In this document: piece after piece, positions 26,701 to 36,380 of the stretch
Layout: the number at the start of each line of letters is the position of its first letter
Position numbering within the stretch: position 1 is the first letter of the stretch
NCBI RefSeq assembly: GCF_051106095.1
Contig: NC_135786.1
Span: forward strand, 210,189,501 to 210,253,500
Direction: 5' to 3'
DNA from: Pogona vitticeps
Lineage: Eukaryota > Chordata > Lepidosauria > Squamata > Agamidae
DNA: 64,000 nucleotides
Made by a program: the position numbers and the translations under genes
The notes under the pieces: generated by a model
Databases searched by the model: none
What the model was told of the DNA's origin: nothing
The model's input: only the letters and a program-made list of their open reading frames with translations

Positions 26701-29700
26701 ATCCGTCAACTAGGGGGATACTTTTTTTAACCTAAGGTGACCTCTAAGGTTACAAAAGGGCAGGAAAGGATGGATGGAGGGAACAATGGGGAAAAGAGAC
26801 CTTTTTTCCAGTTGTACCTCAAAGCGCCAGTTGCAAGTCAAAGCAAAATGTTGCAAGTGGAGCTGGTTGTAACTTGAATTTGTTGCAAGTCAAGACGGTT
26901 GTAAGTCGAGGCACCACTGTATTTACATGCTTTTTATAACTTCTGAAACATGGGTAATGGGAGCAAAATTTGGCATTTTGTTCGGGTCCAAGTGAGTCAA
27001 CACTAGTCATCCTCAACCTGATTCACATTGATCACTTGGTGAGGAGTCACAAAGTAACCATTTGTGATCTTCTGAGTGGCTAAAGATTCACAAGTCTACT
27101 TGTGCAAAATACAATAATATAATGATCCCTTTTGTCATCTAACAGGCAGCTAGAAAATTTACAAAATCCCACTGTAGTTATGAATTAAATTAAATTAAAT
27201 CCTACTTTTGGACCACAGTGGCTCTTCTAATACAAACATTACTTTCACTTGCTCTTCGTGTTTAATCAACCTGCTCAATGTACATAACTGAAATTATATA
27301 GTAGCTTGGCTTTTCAAAAGCTTTTTTCCCCCTTTAATATGATGATCACTGTGCTCAAAAATGGCTTGGACCGGACATTGTGCTTGTGTTATCAATTTCC
27401 ATGACATTCCAAATCTAGCTGAATTAGGATACCATACATATTCTTCTTTCTTTTTTCCAATTGCAGACTTTTGGTAATGAAACTCTTAGCCATGCTAAGT
27501 GGATCATCCCAATTGCAGTGGCTATGTCTTGCTATGGAGGATTAAACTCATCCATTATTGCAGCGTCCAGGTATGAGACATTAAGAAGCTAGAACTGTGC
27601 AGAGCAAGTGAGTAACAGTACTAAGGGATGCCACTGAATCATAGACCGTGATACTAGTTTGTGAAACTTTACTTTGACATTCCTTCCTTTATAAGCAAAA
27701 TGGATACAATTTTCACTTCCCTGGTAAAAGAATAAATGAAACAGAACATTTTACAACATCAATAAAATATTGTTACTTACACACACAGACACAGACACAG
27801 ACACAGACACAGACACAGACACACAAACACACACACACACACAAATACAAACACACTGTTACCAAGTAGCAAGAACATTCATGAGCCCAGCATTTACCCA
27901 GGATTCAGTGACAAAACTTATCATCAAGGGGAATGCATATAGCCTGTGATGAGATTATACTTCTTTTCACCACAAAATACATATATTTGCTATCAGACTG
28001 GCACATTAATCTTAGAACTGCAGAGCTGGAAGGGACCTTGTAGATCATCAAGTCCAGCCCCTGTCAGGGAGGCACAGTGGGGAATCAAACTCCCAACCTC
28101 TGCTTCCACAGCCAGATGTCTAAAACACTAAATTAGAATGTTTCATATGGATACCAATACTTACTCAAAATGAGGAATTGGTATAAACAGCCTGTATGCC
28201 ATGTGAAAGTCATCCATCACTTCACAACTCTTAAAGGTTTGGGTTTTTGTTGTTGTTTGTTTGTTTTTGTTGTTGTTTGTTTGTTTTTTGTTTTCTGAAA
28301 CTGTACACTTGATTCAATATTGAGGGTAGACCTAAAATCAGCCAAGGCTAACACAAGATTCAGATGAGATAATGTGACAACGTATTATTACTTTCTACAT
28401 GGTCTTCTAAGATTAACTGCAAGATATATAGGCTGGTATCCTGTTAGGTAAATGTGTAATGTGTGATGTGGAGGGCCAATTACAGAAGCTACCACAACAG
28501 TCTAACTAAGGCATGTGAATGTGTGGGACAGGCATTTCATCAGATTACAGTCAACATTTCTGCAGCTGGAACCCCAAGTGCATAAATACTGAACAGGATA
28601 CTAAGTGTATGTTGCCATCAACTCCAAGTAAACTATACTAACAAGAAATTCTTGTTAAGCTGTTGGAACAATGAAACCAATTACCTTGGAAGGTGGTGAG
28701 TGTTCCAAAATTAGGGGCATTCAAGAGAAAATGAGAAAAACTGTCAGATACCCTTTGATTTGGATTCCTGCACTGAGCAGGGGATTGGTCAGTGCCCTTC
28801 CAACTCCATTATTTTACAATTTCATGTGCCTAAACATCTGTAGTTAGCTGGATTTTCTCTTCCACAGTTAACACCTATAGGGCAAGTCTTGCTTCCAGAA
28901 TGCCCTATGGTAGGATTGAGTATTGATACATTTGTTTGTCTTGCAATAGGCTTTTTTATGTTGGAGCCAGAGAAGGACACCTCCCTGATAGTCTGAGCCT
29001 GATCCATATAAAATGCTTCACACCCGTTCCTGCTCTTCTTTTTAATGTAAGTAAGCATTGCAAGGACGTAAGAAAACAAAGTTCTGGAACATCACTGCAC
29101 TGACATTTTGCTTGTTTTCAAACTGACTTAAATTATACACTCAGCCCTACCTATTGCTGTATAAACTGATCTAAGAGAACAAATGTTGCTCTTTCCAAGG
29201 CTAATATTTATTTATTTACTTACTTACCTAGCTAGGCATTTAGTTAAAGTGCAATTCCATATATGACAGGTCATTTCCTTTCCGCTCACACAACAGGCTG
29301 CTGTATGAGTGGAATGGCATTTATGGAGTATGTGCAAGGAAATATCAAGTACCTTCTTGCATAAGCTGAAGGGTCATTGTTGTGAACAGGTATGTTTCAT
29401 GATCTCCCCCGAGCAACAGAAGTTGCACAGAGATATATTAGAGTGTTAACCCTCTGTCACCAGTTGTCAGGATCCTGTGGTTTGAATTTGGTATGACTAA
29501 ATTTCCAGTTAAGTGTGGAAAGGGTGAGCTATTTGTGGTACTCTAGATCTTGGAGAAGTTCAATTACCATCATCTTTCATGATAAGCAGTGGTGAGGAAA
29601 GTTCCACTACATCTGAAGCATTCCCCACCTGGATGTATAGGGTTGCAGCATTCTGTAGGTTGATAGGTAAGCAGACAATTTGTATCCTTCTGTTCAGTCA

Positions 29701-30659
29701 AATGAGTCTCAAAGAAACAAGCTCTCAAGAAATATAAAAACTCTCCAAATTTCCCACCTCACATCCAAATCATTGCTTGGATTAGTAACTTTCTTTTGAT
29801 TACAACTGCTAGAGCCCCTCACTAGGATCTGTTGGGTTGTGTGTTATCTGGGAGGTCTGGAGAGTTTTGTATTTCTCAAGAGCCTATTTCTTTGGGACAT
29901 ATTTGACTGAACAGAAGGATACAAATCATTAACCTATCTACCTACCCAGTGAATGATAGAATCCTATACACCTCCATTTAAAACAGCCATGTGGAACTGG
30001 ACACGTTGGCCTATGCATCCCATCCTGATATCCAGCATGGCCAAAGGAAAGGAACTGTGGGAGTTGCAGTCCAAAAAACAAAACAAAACAAATGAGGGAG
30101 GAAAATGTTCCTGCATCCTGATTAAAAACATGCACTTGGATTTCTCCTTCCCTACTTTTTCTTACTACTCCTTTCTTTCCATTTTTATCTCTCTGTAGGG
30201 TTTAATGACTTTGGCTTATCTCCTTGTGGAAGATGTCTTTCTCCTGATTAATTACTATTGTTTCAGCTATTGGTTCTTTGTTGGGTTATCCATCGCAGGA
30301 TTAATATATTTGAGATATACCCAGCCTGACAGGCCAAGGCCCATTAAAGTAAGTAAATGATAGAACTAATGCTTACAAAAAGTGTGTATGCATGTGTTGT
30401 GGCTTTGCTATTAAGAATATGTAGACAAATGAACTGTAATGGCCCATACATTGTGCAGCCTCTTTCAATTCCCCTTTAAACTGAGGAACAAAGCGGGATT
30501 TTGTGATACACATTTAATGCCAGCAGAATCCAGTGAAGGACTAGGGTGACAGTAATGCTTCTTGCAGATTGTCCAACCCTACCTAGAAATACGTTGTAAA
30601 GACTGGAAAAGTTCTTTTTCTGGATGACATAGTTTTTGTGTGTGTTGGGATCCAGAAAA

Positions 30660-30757
<98 letters not shown>

Positions 30758-32003
30758 CGAACTCTTGTCACATATGTACTTATTTATCTTCGGGAAGCTG
30801 CTCTATAACTAACGCTGCTGCCATTGCTGTTCTATAGAGACATTCTTGGAATGTCCCAGTGACTATGAGTGAACTGAGAGATATTTTTTCCCTTGTTCCT
30901 CTCACAGAATGTAGGTATTTTGGGAGAAAAGTTGATCTTGCCAGTTAAGGAACTAGCAACCTCAAGGAAATTATGGATGGAGTGCAAATAATATATCCTG
31001 TACCCCAATCCAGGAATGGGGCGATTTTGAGATTGTTGGGCTTACAGTACTTTGTTTTTCGAAGGTGATGTCCACCTTGAAAATAGGCACAAAACTGTCT
31101 CAGGAAGAGGACATACAGAATTGCACAACAGTGTCTCTGACCCAGAACTTTGAAAAAAATTGCTTCTTGGGATTCAGCTTCTTGAATCGACCTGCCAGCA
31201 TGGCTTATAGTCCAAAACAAGAGCAATGTTTCCAGGTTCTGCTCAAAGCATGTGCTCTACCTAGGAACTTGTTCTGAGAACCATATCTGGAGCTTACAGG
31301 AAAAATAATTTCACAGACAAGGCTCCTCCCATTTCCTCCCAAGTTTTCTTGATTTCAGCAACCTTATTTAGGTGGAAAATAAACCTTTCGGATGCTACTG
31401 CCTTTAAAGCAGGTTACAAATTTCTTGCAAACCATCATAATCTGATAGGTTTTTTAAATTTATTTATTTTGCTTATGCATAGGACAAGCAGACCATTTTA
31501 ATGATTGAATATTTCAAATACAAGAAGCTTCAGACATCAAAACCCCAAGAAGTTATTCATTTAGAAATGTCATTAGCATTGGTTAATTTATTACTCTCAT
31601 ATAGCTTTCCTTATTCATAGAAAGTTTTTGTGACATAGAAACAAGCTAATATGGTCTCTTTGCTATTCTGCTCCAATATTTTGTGAACAAATAAATGTAG
31701 GTTCCATTTTTATGCATCCTAGCTGCTAGCCCTTGACTCTATTCATATGTGCGGTTGCACTGGATGAAGCAATGTAGCGCTAAACTTTTATTTAAGATTT
31801 TAACAAGTTTTTTATGGGAAAACAGCAGTGCCCCTGCCATCCGAATCTCACAAAGGCACAAAATAAAATGACAGCATCATTCACATGAGCCAGATCAATT
31901 TGAAAAGAATTGAATTTAAAACGTCTTTGCTGGTCAGTTCAAAATAACTGCATAGGTCCTTTTAAGGGGAAAAGTGGGGTATAGATAAATAGATAGATAG
32001 ACA

Positions 32004-32045
<42 letters not shown>

Positions 32046-32950
32046 CTGGCTGGCCGGCCGGCCGATATATAGATAAAATTGTAAACAAAAAATGGACTTC
32101 GCTGTGCATCATGTAGCCAAAAGTCTAGTGATTCTAATGCCACTAAATCTAATGCAACTGCAATTCTTATTCCCAGTGTAATCACACCCTAAGACTGAGG
32201 CATTTTTGACCCTATCAGAAGTGCAAAGCAAACTAGCTGTTATAGAAATATCTGCATTGAGCAATGGGATTTGAAGCATGATACCACATTTTCTGCATTT
32301 TCCTTTCACATGCATTTCCATTTTGTATTTACAGCTCAGCCTCTTCTTCCCCATTGTATATTGCTTATGCACCCTTTTCCTGGTCATAGTCCCCCTCTAC
32401 AGTGACACAATCAATTCTATAATTGGAATTGGCATAGCACTGTCTGGAATTCCAGCTTATTTTTTTGGAGTCTATTTACCAATTGAGAAGAGACCACAGT
32501 ATATCCAGTGGCTTTCTGGTAAGGAATGCACAATTTATTTATTTATTTCAAATATTCTATCATTTCATTGGCATCTAGAAGTATTTCCACTTGCTTACAT
32601 TGTATGTTCAAATAATTTGAACCAACTGCAATGTGCACTAGTGGATTTCTAGGATTGAAAAAAATATTTTTAAAAACCTGCTATTAGTGGCAATCTAGCA
32701 TTATTAATTTCTGCTCTTGGCAATAGCCAGATTGTTCTAATAATCAAAGGCTGCCGTATTTTTAATGTGACCTATGACACAATATAAAAACAAAACAAAA
32801 CATGAATGAACATTATGACTTTTGTAATATCATCCTTTTATGTATTTTACCCCTGCAGCTAAAACCACCAAATATGTTCAGATGTTGTTCTGTTGCTGTC
32901 TCACGGACTTGGACTTTGAAACTGAGATCCCAGAAAGCAAAGCCAAGTAG
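14258..32950 (+). CDS. y+LAT-type amino acid transporter (SLC7A6/SLC7A7-like), 9 coding exons, intact
   Basis: Predicted plasma-membrane light chain of a heteromeric amino acid transporter. Known y+LATs pair with 4F2hc (SLC3A2) and exchange intracellular cationic for extracellular neutral amino acids plus Na+. Coding exons: 14258-14762, 21126-21251, 24918-25062, 25211-25334, 27467-27570, 28950-29046, 30199-30348, 32335-32518, 32859-32950. All introns are GT-AG, the sum is 1527 nt, giving 508 aa plus stop, close to the 511-515 aa of human SLC7A7/SLC7A6. Seen: GSGIF at residues 54-58 (unwound TM1 substrate motif), Cys153 in the loop FPFCEPPYG (the heavy-chain disulfide position), [11 protein letters not shown] in TM6, and [10 protein letters not shown]. 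The ATG is chosen because an in-frame TAA lies 9 nt upstream (14249-14251), and an acceptor ends at 14240, so at least one 5' noncoding exon is unseen. The family is near certain; which paralog it is (SLC7A6, SLC7A7 or a third copy) is not settled by reading. Confidence 0.93.
15290..16239 (+). mobile_element. L2/CR1-clade LINE relic interrupted by a pogo-like element
   Basis: Frames read [12 protein letters not shown] just before 15340. After the inserted element come [38 protein letters not shown] and [18 protein letters not shown], then WFGIRHWSP. This is the LQLVQNAAARLLTG...LHWLPVRFRI.FK...KALHGLAP.YL.DLL order of L2/CR1 ORF2. Decayed. Confidence 0.65.
15341..15775. mobile_element. pogo/Tigger-like non-autonomous DNA transposon
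   Basis: Ends gagtggtgccccgcttaacc and the complement of caagtgaggcactactg are inverted repeats of the cagtggtgcctcg type, with TA duplicated at 15339-15340 and 15776-15777. The 435-bp length matches related copies at 26502 and 58010. It contains the self-complementary gcaatcgcaattgcaatcgc. Confidence 0.8.
16252..16556 (+). mobile_element. Sauria SINE with 12-bp target duplication
   Basis: Head gggacgtggtggcgctgtgg with A box, degenerate B box (aaatcgaatcc), body cggaagattgtcttcggaca, and Bov-B-like tail ending in ttacctttacctt. It is flanked by gtatatgctctt at 16240-16251 and 16557-16568. About 50 bp between ccgccaaccta and gtgggaaggtaac is missing compared with the 6.5-kb copy. Confidence 0.92.
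16880..17095 (-). repeat. Possible SINE-like dispersed repeat
   Basis: It contains gagctgggtactcattatcc, ggttgagtcaacc and a B-box-like complement (gggattgaacccc). The pattern is familiar from squamate repeats, but I could not name the family. It includes a C10 run near 16987. Confidence 0.35.
17873..17942 (-). mobile_element. 3'-tail fragment of a tRNA-derived SINE
   Basis: The sequence ggaacataggaaactgcctt and agtccatctagaccagtat is the complement of the tail seen in full in the adjacent copy. Confidence 0.6.
17956..18163 (-). mobile_element. tRNA-derived SINE, nearly full, minus strand
   Basis: Read on the minus strand: agctcatagcccaatggtaa (A-box region), aagtccaatccctggt (B box), gtagggctagcaaagaatcc, aactctggagaactgtcact, ending in gagctttctatgtttc. 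This is a common squamate tRNA SINE layout. Confidence 0.7.
18625..18692 (+). mobile_element. SINE 3'-tail fragment, plus strand
   Basis: gggctaaatggacctgtggc followed by ctgactcagcagaaggctgt matches the gacc..tggtctgactcagta.aaggc tail of the SINE at 17956-18163. Confidence 0.5.
18823..19094. mobile_element. hAT non-autonomous element A (272 bp)
   Basis: Ends cagtggtccccaact and (complement of right end) cagaggtcctcaact are inverted repeats. It is flanked by the 8-bp target copy atctagag at 18815-18822 and 19095-19102, as expected for hAT. The interior is GC-rich and lacks coding. Confidence 0.8.
19103..19238. mobile_element. hAT non-autonomous element B (136 bp)
   Basis: Ends cagtggttcttaacctt and the near-complement aaggttaagaaccagtg. 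The inner part is also palindromic (actgcaactcccagaa against ttctgggagttgcagt). Flanked by atctagag at 19095-19102 and 19239-19246. Confidence 0.85.
19247..19382. mobile_element. hAT non-autonomous element C (136 bp), sister of B
   Basis: Same length as element B, with about eight differences over 136 bp by eye. Flanked by atctagag at 19239-19246 and 19383-19390. Both B and C carry the same off-complement base near the right end, which favours duplication of one copy. Confidence 0.85.
21126..21251 (+). CDS. Transporter coding exon 2 (residues 169-210)
   Basis: Acceptor ag at 21124-21125, donor gtaag at 21252. It encodes [20 protein letters not shown] and a hydrophobic stretch (TM5), matching the recalled y+LAT pattern [18 protein letters not shown]. 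Confidence 0.92.
21347..23578 (-). mobile_element. Bov-B (RTE) LINE, antisense in transporter intron 2, RT region deleted
   Basis: Read on the minus strand it begins with the 5' region (attgctgccttatgacgaag, ctatgggctatgccgtgcag). It carries the endonuclease half, then passes straight from gatctggatgtcccggacaa to acagcatcttaaaaagcag, skipping the reverse-transcriptase part held at about 49.1-50.07 kb in the complete copy. It ends with the C-terminal [18 protein letters not shown] region and an acaa tail. Flanks ttttacgatttg (21335-21346) and ttttatggtttg (23579-23590) are an aged target duplication. A short foreign 3' end is inserted at 22523-22588. Confidence 0.88.
22523..22588 (+). mobile_element. 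Short LINE/SINE 3' end inserted in the Bov-B copy
   Basis: gccgcctagagtggttgcaa, ggcgggatataaatag, then (AAAC)n. The sequence is absent from the matching part of the Bov-B at 48.03 kb, so it is an insertion. Confidence 0.6.
24918..25062 (+). CDS. Transporter coding exon 3 (residues 211-258)
   Basis: The acceptor tccacag ends at 24917; the donor is gtgtat at 25063. It encodes [17 protein letters not shown], the TM6 signature of LAT-type transporters, and the motif TEEMKNPER. Confidence 0.92.
25211..25334 (+). CDS. Transporter coding exon 4 (residues 259-300)
   Basis: The acceptor ctctgcag ends at 25210; the donor is gtatgt at 25335. The preceding intron is only 148 bp. It encodes [20 protein letters not shown] and SDAVAV, equivalent to TM7 and the loop of y+LATs. 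Confidence 0.92.
26502..26919. mobile_element. pogo/Tigger-like non-autonomous transposon in transporter intron 4
   Basis: The left end cagtggtgccttgcgttgcg and the complement of the right end cagtggtgcctcgacttaca are inverted repeats, with TA duplicated at 26500-26501 and 26920-26921. The interior repeats variants of gttgtaactcaaagcaccat. Confidence 0.85.
27467..27570 (+). CDS. Transporter coding exon 5 (residues 301-334)
   Basis: The acceptor ttgcag ends at 27466; the donor is gtatga at 27571. It encodes [20 protein letters not shown] and [20 protein letters not shown] is conserved in LAT-type carriers (TM8). Confidence 0.92.
27781..27858. repeat. (CACAGA)n/(CA)n microsatellite
   Basis: Repeated cacaga hexamers pass into CA units, in transporter intron 5. 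Confidence 0.95.
27998..28135 (-). mobile_element. tRNA-derived SINE with CR1-like tail, minus strand
   Basis: On the minus strand it has agacatctggctgtggaagc, ggttgggagtttgattcccc (B box) and aggtcccttccagctctgca. It is the same family as the copy at 3413-3540. Confidence 0.7.
28232..28292. repeat. GTT/GTTT-rich simple repeat
   Basis: gttgttgtttgtttgttttt is repeated twice in tandem, in intron 5. Confidence 0.9.
28655..28850 (+). mobile_element. CR1 LINE 3' end
   Basis: attcaagagaaaatgagaaa, tttgatttggattcctgcac, tgagcaggggattgg and cccttccaactccattattt follow the CR1 3'-UTR order. A second copy lies at 40920-41168. Confidence 0.75.
28950..29046 (+). CDS. Transporter coding exon 6 (residues 335-367)
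   Basis: The acceptor caatag ends at 28949; the donor is gtaagt at 29047. It encodes [20 protein letters not shown] and [10 protein letters not shown], the conserved y+LAT segment G.REGHLP...S.IH..RFTP.PALL. Confidence 0.92.
29657..29944. mobile_element. About 290-bp fold-back element in transporter intron 6
   Basis: The arm 29657-29750 and the arm 29857-29944 are imperfect reverse complements along about 90 bp; for example tttgtatccttctgttcagt pairs with actgaacagaaggatacaaa. The loop is about 105 bp. Probably a MITE; the family was not identified. Confidence 0.7.
30199..30348 (+). CDS. Transporter coding exon 7 (residues 368-417)
   Basis: The acceptor ctgtag ends at 30198; the donor is gtaagt at 30349. 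Exactly 50 codons, including [14 protein letters not shown] and [10 protein letters not shown] (TM9-TM10). Confidence 0.92.
30662..30755. repeat. (CA)n microsatellite, about 47 units
   Basis: Pure CA tract in transporter intron 7. Confidence 0.98.
31983..32074. repeat. GATA/GACA/GGCA/CTGG/CCGG tetranucleotide tract
   Basis: A stepwise series of related tetramers following gtggggtatagataaatag, which looks like a LINE tail. In intron 7. Confidence 0.92.
32335..32518 (+). CDS. Transporter coding exon 8 (residues 418-478)
   Basis: The acceptor tttacag ends at 32334; the donor is gtaagg at 32519. It encodes TM11-TM12, with [20 protein letters not shown] and [20 protein letters not shown]. Confidence 0.92.
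32859..32950 (+). CDS. Transporter last coding exon (residues 479-508, stop)
   Basis: The acceptor ccctgcag ends at 32858. It encodes the cytosolic tail with [20 protein letters not shown] and ends in TAG at 32948-32950. The tail resembles the FC.LTELD region of human y+LAT2. Confidence 0.9.
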
Positions 32951-33776
32951 AGAGTCATTTTAGCAGCTTCCACACTTGAAACATGAATATCCACATAGCT
33001 GAAATAGTCTGTTGTGCTCTTGAGCTGCATCAAGGAACAGCCAACTGCAATCCACATCCCTTTGATACGTCTTCATGTATGCTATGTTACTAGCCTACCC
33101 TTTGACTGATTACCAGTTTGTGAGATTTTCTTTGTACTAATTGAATAGCTGGCAGTTAAACACTTCTGTGTGGTATGACAAGCACTTAACATGTGCTAGT
33201 TTTTTTTTAAAAGCTAATTATAAAGATGACTCAAAGGTACCAGTTAAATGCAAAACTCTGAGAAGGAAAACATAATACTGTATGATGTCAAGAACACAGA
33301 CTAAAAATACCACCTCAGCACTTTCCCCTCCAATGGTGTATAAAAATACTCACATTATACATTTGTTTTATTTTAAAGGGCTGCAAATTCTAGTAGCTTT
33401 ATATTCTTTCTTTCCTTTTTTTAAAAGAAACACATAAAGAAACCTTACGTCTGAATCAATGTGGGTACAGCTTCTTGTGGCAATATGCCATAGAAATCTG
33501 TAGAAAGATGCCAGTGACACATAAAGGAGGCATTTTGCTCTGGCACACTACTTATACTTAAGCTTCAAATTTATCATTGCTGCATGACCACTTTCCGTTT
33601 CTTGCAGGGCCAGCTCTACCATTAGATAAAATGCATCAACTATCTTAAGCAACAAAGTTTGGTGGTGGGGGAATAGCAGTAGCAACCCCAAAATTCTCAG
33701 TTCACAGGTCCCAGGCCATTCCCCTTTATTGGAGGATGCCAATGTTATGTTCACTGCCATTCTTGAACTAAGGTTC

Positions 33777-33840
<64 letters not shown>

Positions 33841-36380
33841 GTGTGCATGTGTGTGTGCGTGCACACATGTGTGTGCATGTGTGCGCCTGTGTGTACATGT
33901 GCACGTGTGCACACACACACACAGTCAGCCTCTGTTCATGGAAGGGAGATGCCACAGTATCTTGACTCTGGCAACAAAATGTTTTAAGGTGCCCCCTTTT
34001 CTTCCCATGTAGCGTGACTTTGTGCTACAAATTTTCATGTGGGCTCCATGGATCTTAAAAAAGAATCTTTTAGAACAGATCAAATATGTCAAAAAACCAA
34101 TCAAGATGGTCTACAGGATGCCCCCTTCTGCTCACTACCATTCACACTTGTTGAAAAGCCCTGACAATTGCCATGTGTTTGTGTGGGAAGTGGTGAACTT
34201 TTGTGAATGGTAGCAAGCTCAAGAGGGTATCCTGTAAACCATTTTGACTGCTGCCATTGGTGTTGTCAACATTCAGCCTACCCTATGATATGTAAAGCCT
34301 TGAGTTCTTTTTCTTGCTGATAACACGGGCATGATTTGTGCAGCAACATCAAGCTATTTCCTGGCATTCTGAATTGTGGAGACTGAAGCACAATATCCCA
34401 CATTCATAAAATAAGGAGTGGTGTTTTTTTAATGAATTGAATATTCAAGTGCAGCAGAGCTGGATGTCTATTGTACATGTCCAATTTAACGCATCTCTAG
34501 CACATGTGACCTCTGTAAAATACCTGGCTTCACAGATTACTTACCTCATATCCAATCGTATCAGGGACAAAGTGTTTTTTTCCTCCAAATCTAACCTTCA
34601 CCTCTTTAAATGTTATTAATAATGTTTATTTCAATACACATATCATACTCTGATCTGCTTTACATTCAAATGCTTAATGGAGGCTGCAACTACGTGGTCA
34701 AATGTTGCAGGATTTGCTTGGCTTCTAAAACCGGTGAATCTGAAATATTTTTTAACTCACCACATGACCCAAAGGTTGACTCAAATTGGTGCAGCCTTTT
34801 TTGCTCCCAAAGTGCCTTTTTCTCTATGGCACTGGCTTCTACTTTTTCAAACCAGACTGATTTGAGAGGCTTTTTCTGTGCTTATTTTGATACTTTCTTG
34901 TAAAGATGATGGAGGGGGGTGTTTGTAGGTGGTGTTTTGGTGACACAGTCAGTTGGGTTGTGATGTTCAAGACTGGGGGAAATTGCCCTGCATTTTTCCT
35001 CTCCGCTGATCACCCACTTTAAAAAAAAATCTTACATATATGAGATTAGTGCTAGATCACCCTATCAGTTTATTGATGGGTCCTCATTCTTATCATTTCC
35101 TGCATTTATATCCCATAAAGGATTGGCAGAGGTGGGACTAGAGGAAGGAGAGAAAGAAGGGGGGCTGTGGGCTGGAATGTGAATCACATCACATCAGTAT
35201 GAGCACTGAACACCAAAATCAATCTGCAGCCCCTGTGTGAGCACTGATTGCAATTTCAAACAAAGTACAGGCTGCAAATGAAGTATATATTTGTACATTC
35301 CTCATCCCTACTTAACTGCATTGAAAGGCTCACAGCAAGATAATATAGGGAAAGTGCTTTGAACATGCTAAAGTGCTATATAAACAATTTTTCTCCTTCC
35401 CTTCCACCTTACTATAGAAGAAACAACTTCAACTGCCAATTTCTGCCTTTTGTGCAGGAACACCTGTACTGGGTCCCCACTTCTTTTGGATATTATAGCT
35501 ATAGACTGCAAAAGAAATAGGGGACCAGACAGACATTCCTTTTAAATTACTTATTTGATCTGCTTTCTACCAAGGCTTTCCATGCTATTAGTCTGAGTGA
35601 AGTAGTCTCTCCAAGTGGGCACAATCTAGGAGATGGCAAAAAAGTGTCAAGGAGATGAGTTCCCTTCTAGACAATTTGATCTTCCAGGGTAACAGATGAT
35701 ACTTCCTCAGTAATAGTGCCAAAGAGATTCAAATGCCAATCAAGTTGGCTTCCATACATACAGTGCAAGGGGCACCATCCTGTTATTTGTTACAGGATGG
35801 CCCTGAAATTTTTTATCATGATCCTCAAACACTTTACATTAAAAATAAATAATCTATAATGACACCATGGTTGTTTCTTTGCATGTCATCCACTAGGTAT
35901 TCCTCTGGAATATATATAGTTCATCCCCACAATCTAGTTTGTGCTTGTTCCTTCTTTGCTTGTACTCTCACTGGCTCATACTCTCACTGACTCATATCAT
36001 CTTTTAAGTGATGGCAAATGAATAGTCATCTACCTGGACGCAGACTCTTTTCTCCCTTCCATCTGTACTGAGTCTCGATTTCTTCTGAAGTCTCTAACTG
36101 TAATATCTGCAGAAGCTATGGGCTATTTGCCACCCTGTATCTCTGTAAAGTGTTCCAAGGCTTAGCTCATTTACTTTTTTGGACCACAACTCTTGCATGG
36201 CCCCAGACTCTCTACAGCATCCAAAAGGAGAGAAAAGAATCGGGTGTCGTAGCTTTGTGCTTCCGGTACCAGGAGTATCACTTTGTTTTAGAATCTTTGT
36301 TCAGTTGTTGCCAAATTATTTGGGAAATAAAATAGCCATTTATATTTTGTAATAAAGCAAAACAATCCAAGTCCTTTTAT
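32951..36380 (+). other. Probable 3' UTR of the transporter plus downstream DNA, end unknown
   Basis: No other gene is recognised here. Candidate AATAAA signals on the + strand lie at 35844-35849, 36326-36331 and 36351-36356; none is obvious close to the stop codon. The stretch includes a long (TG)n block at 33780. Which signal is used cannot be told from sequence. Confidence 0.35.
33780..33922. repeat. (TG)n microsatellite with CG-containing and mixed TG/CA part
   Basis: About 23 TG units, then gcgcgcgcacgcgtg, then imperfect tg/gcatg units and a CA end. Confidence 0.97.

Noticed and set aside
33548-33987. Open frames of Cys/Val and His/Thr across the (TG)n block
   Set aside because: Microsatellite translation only.
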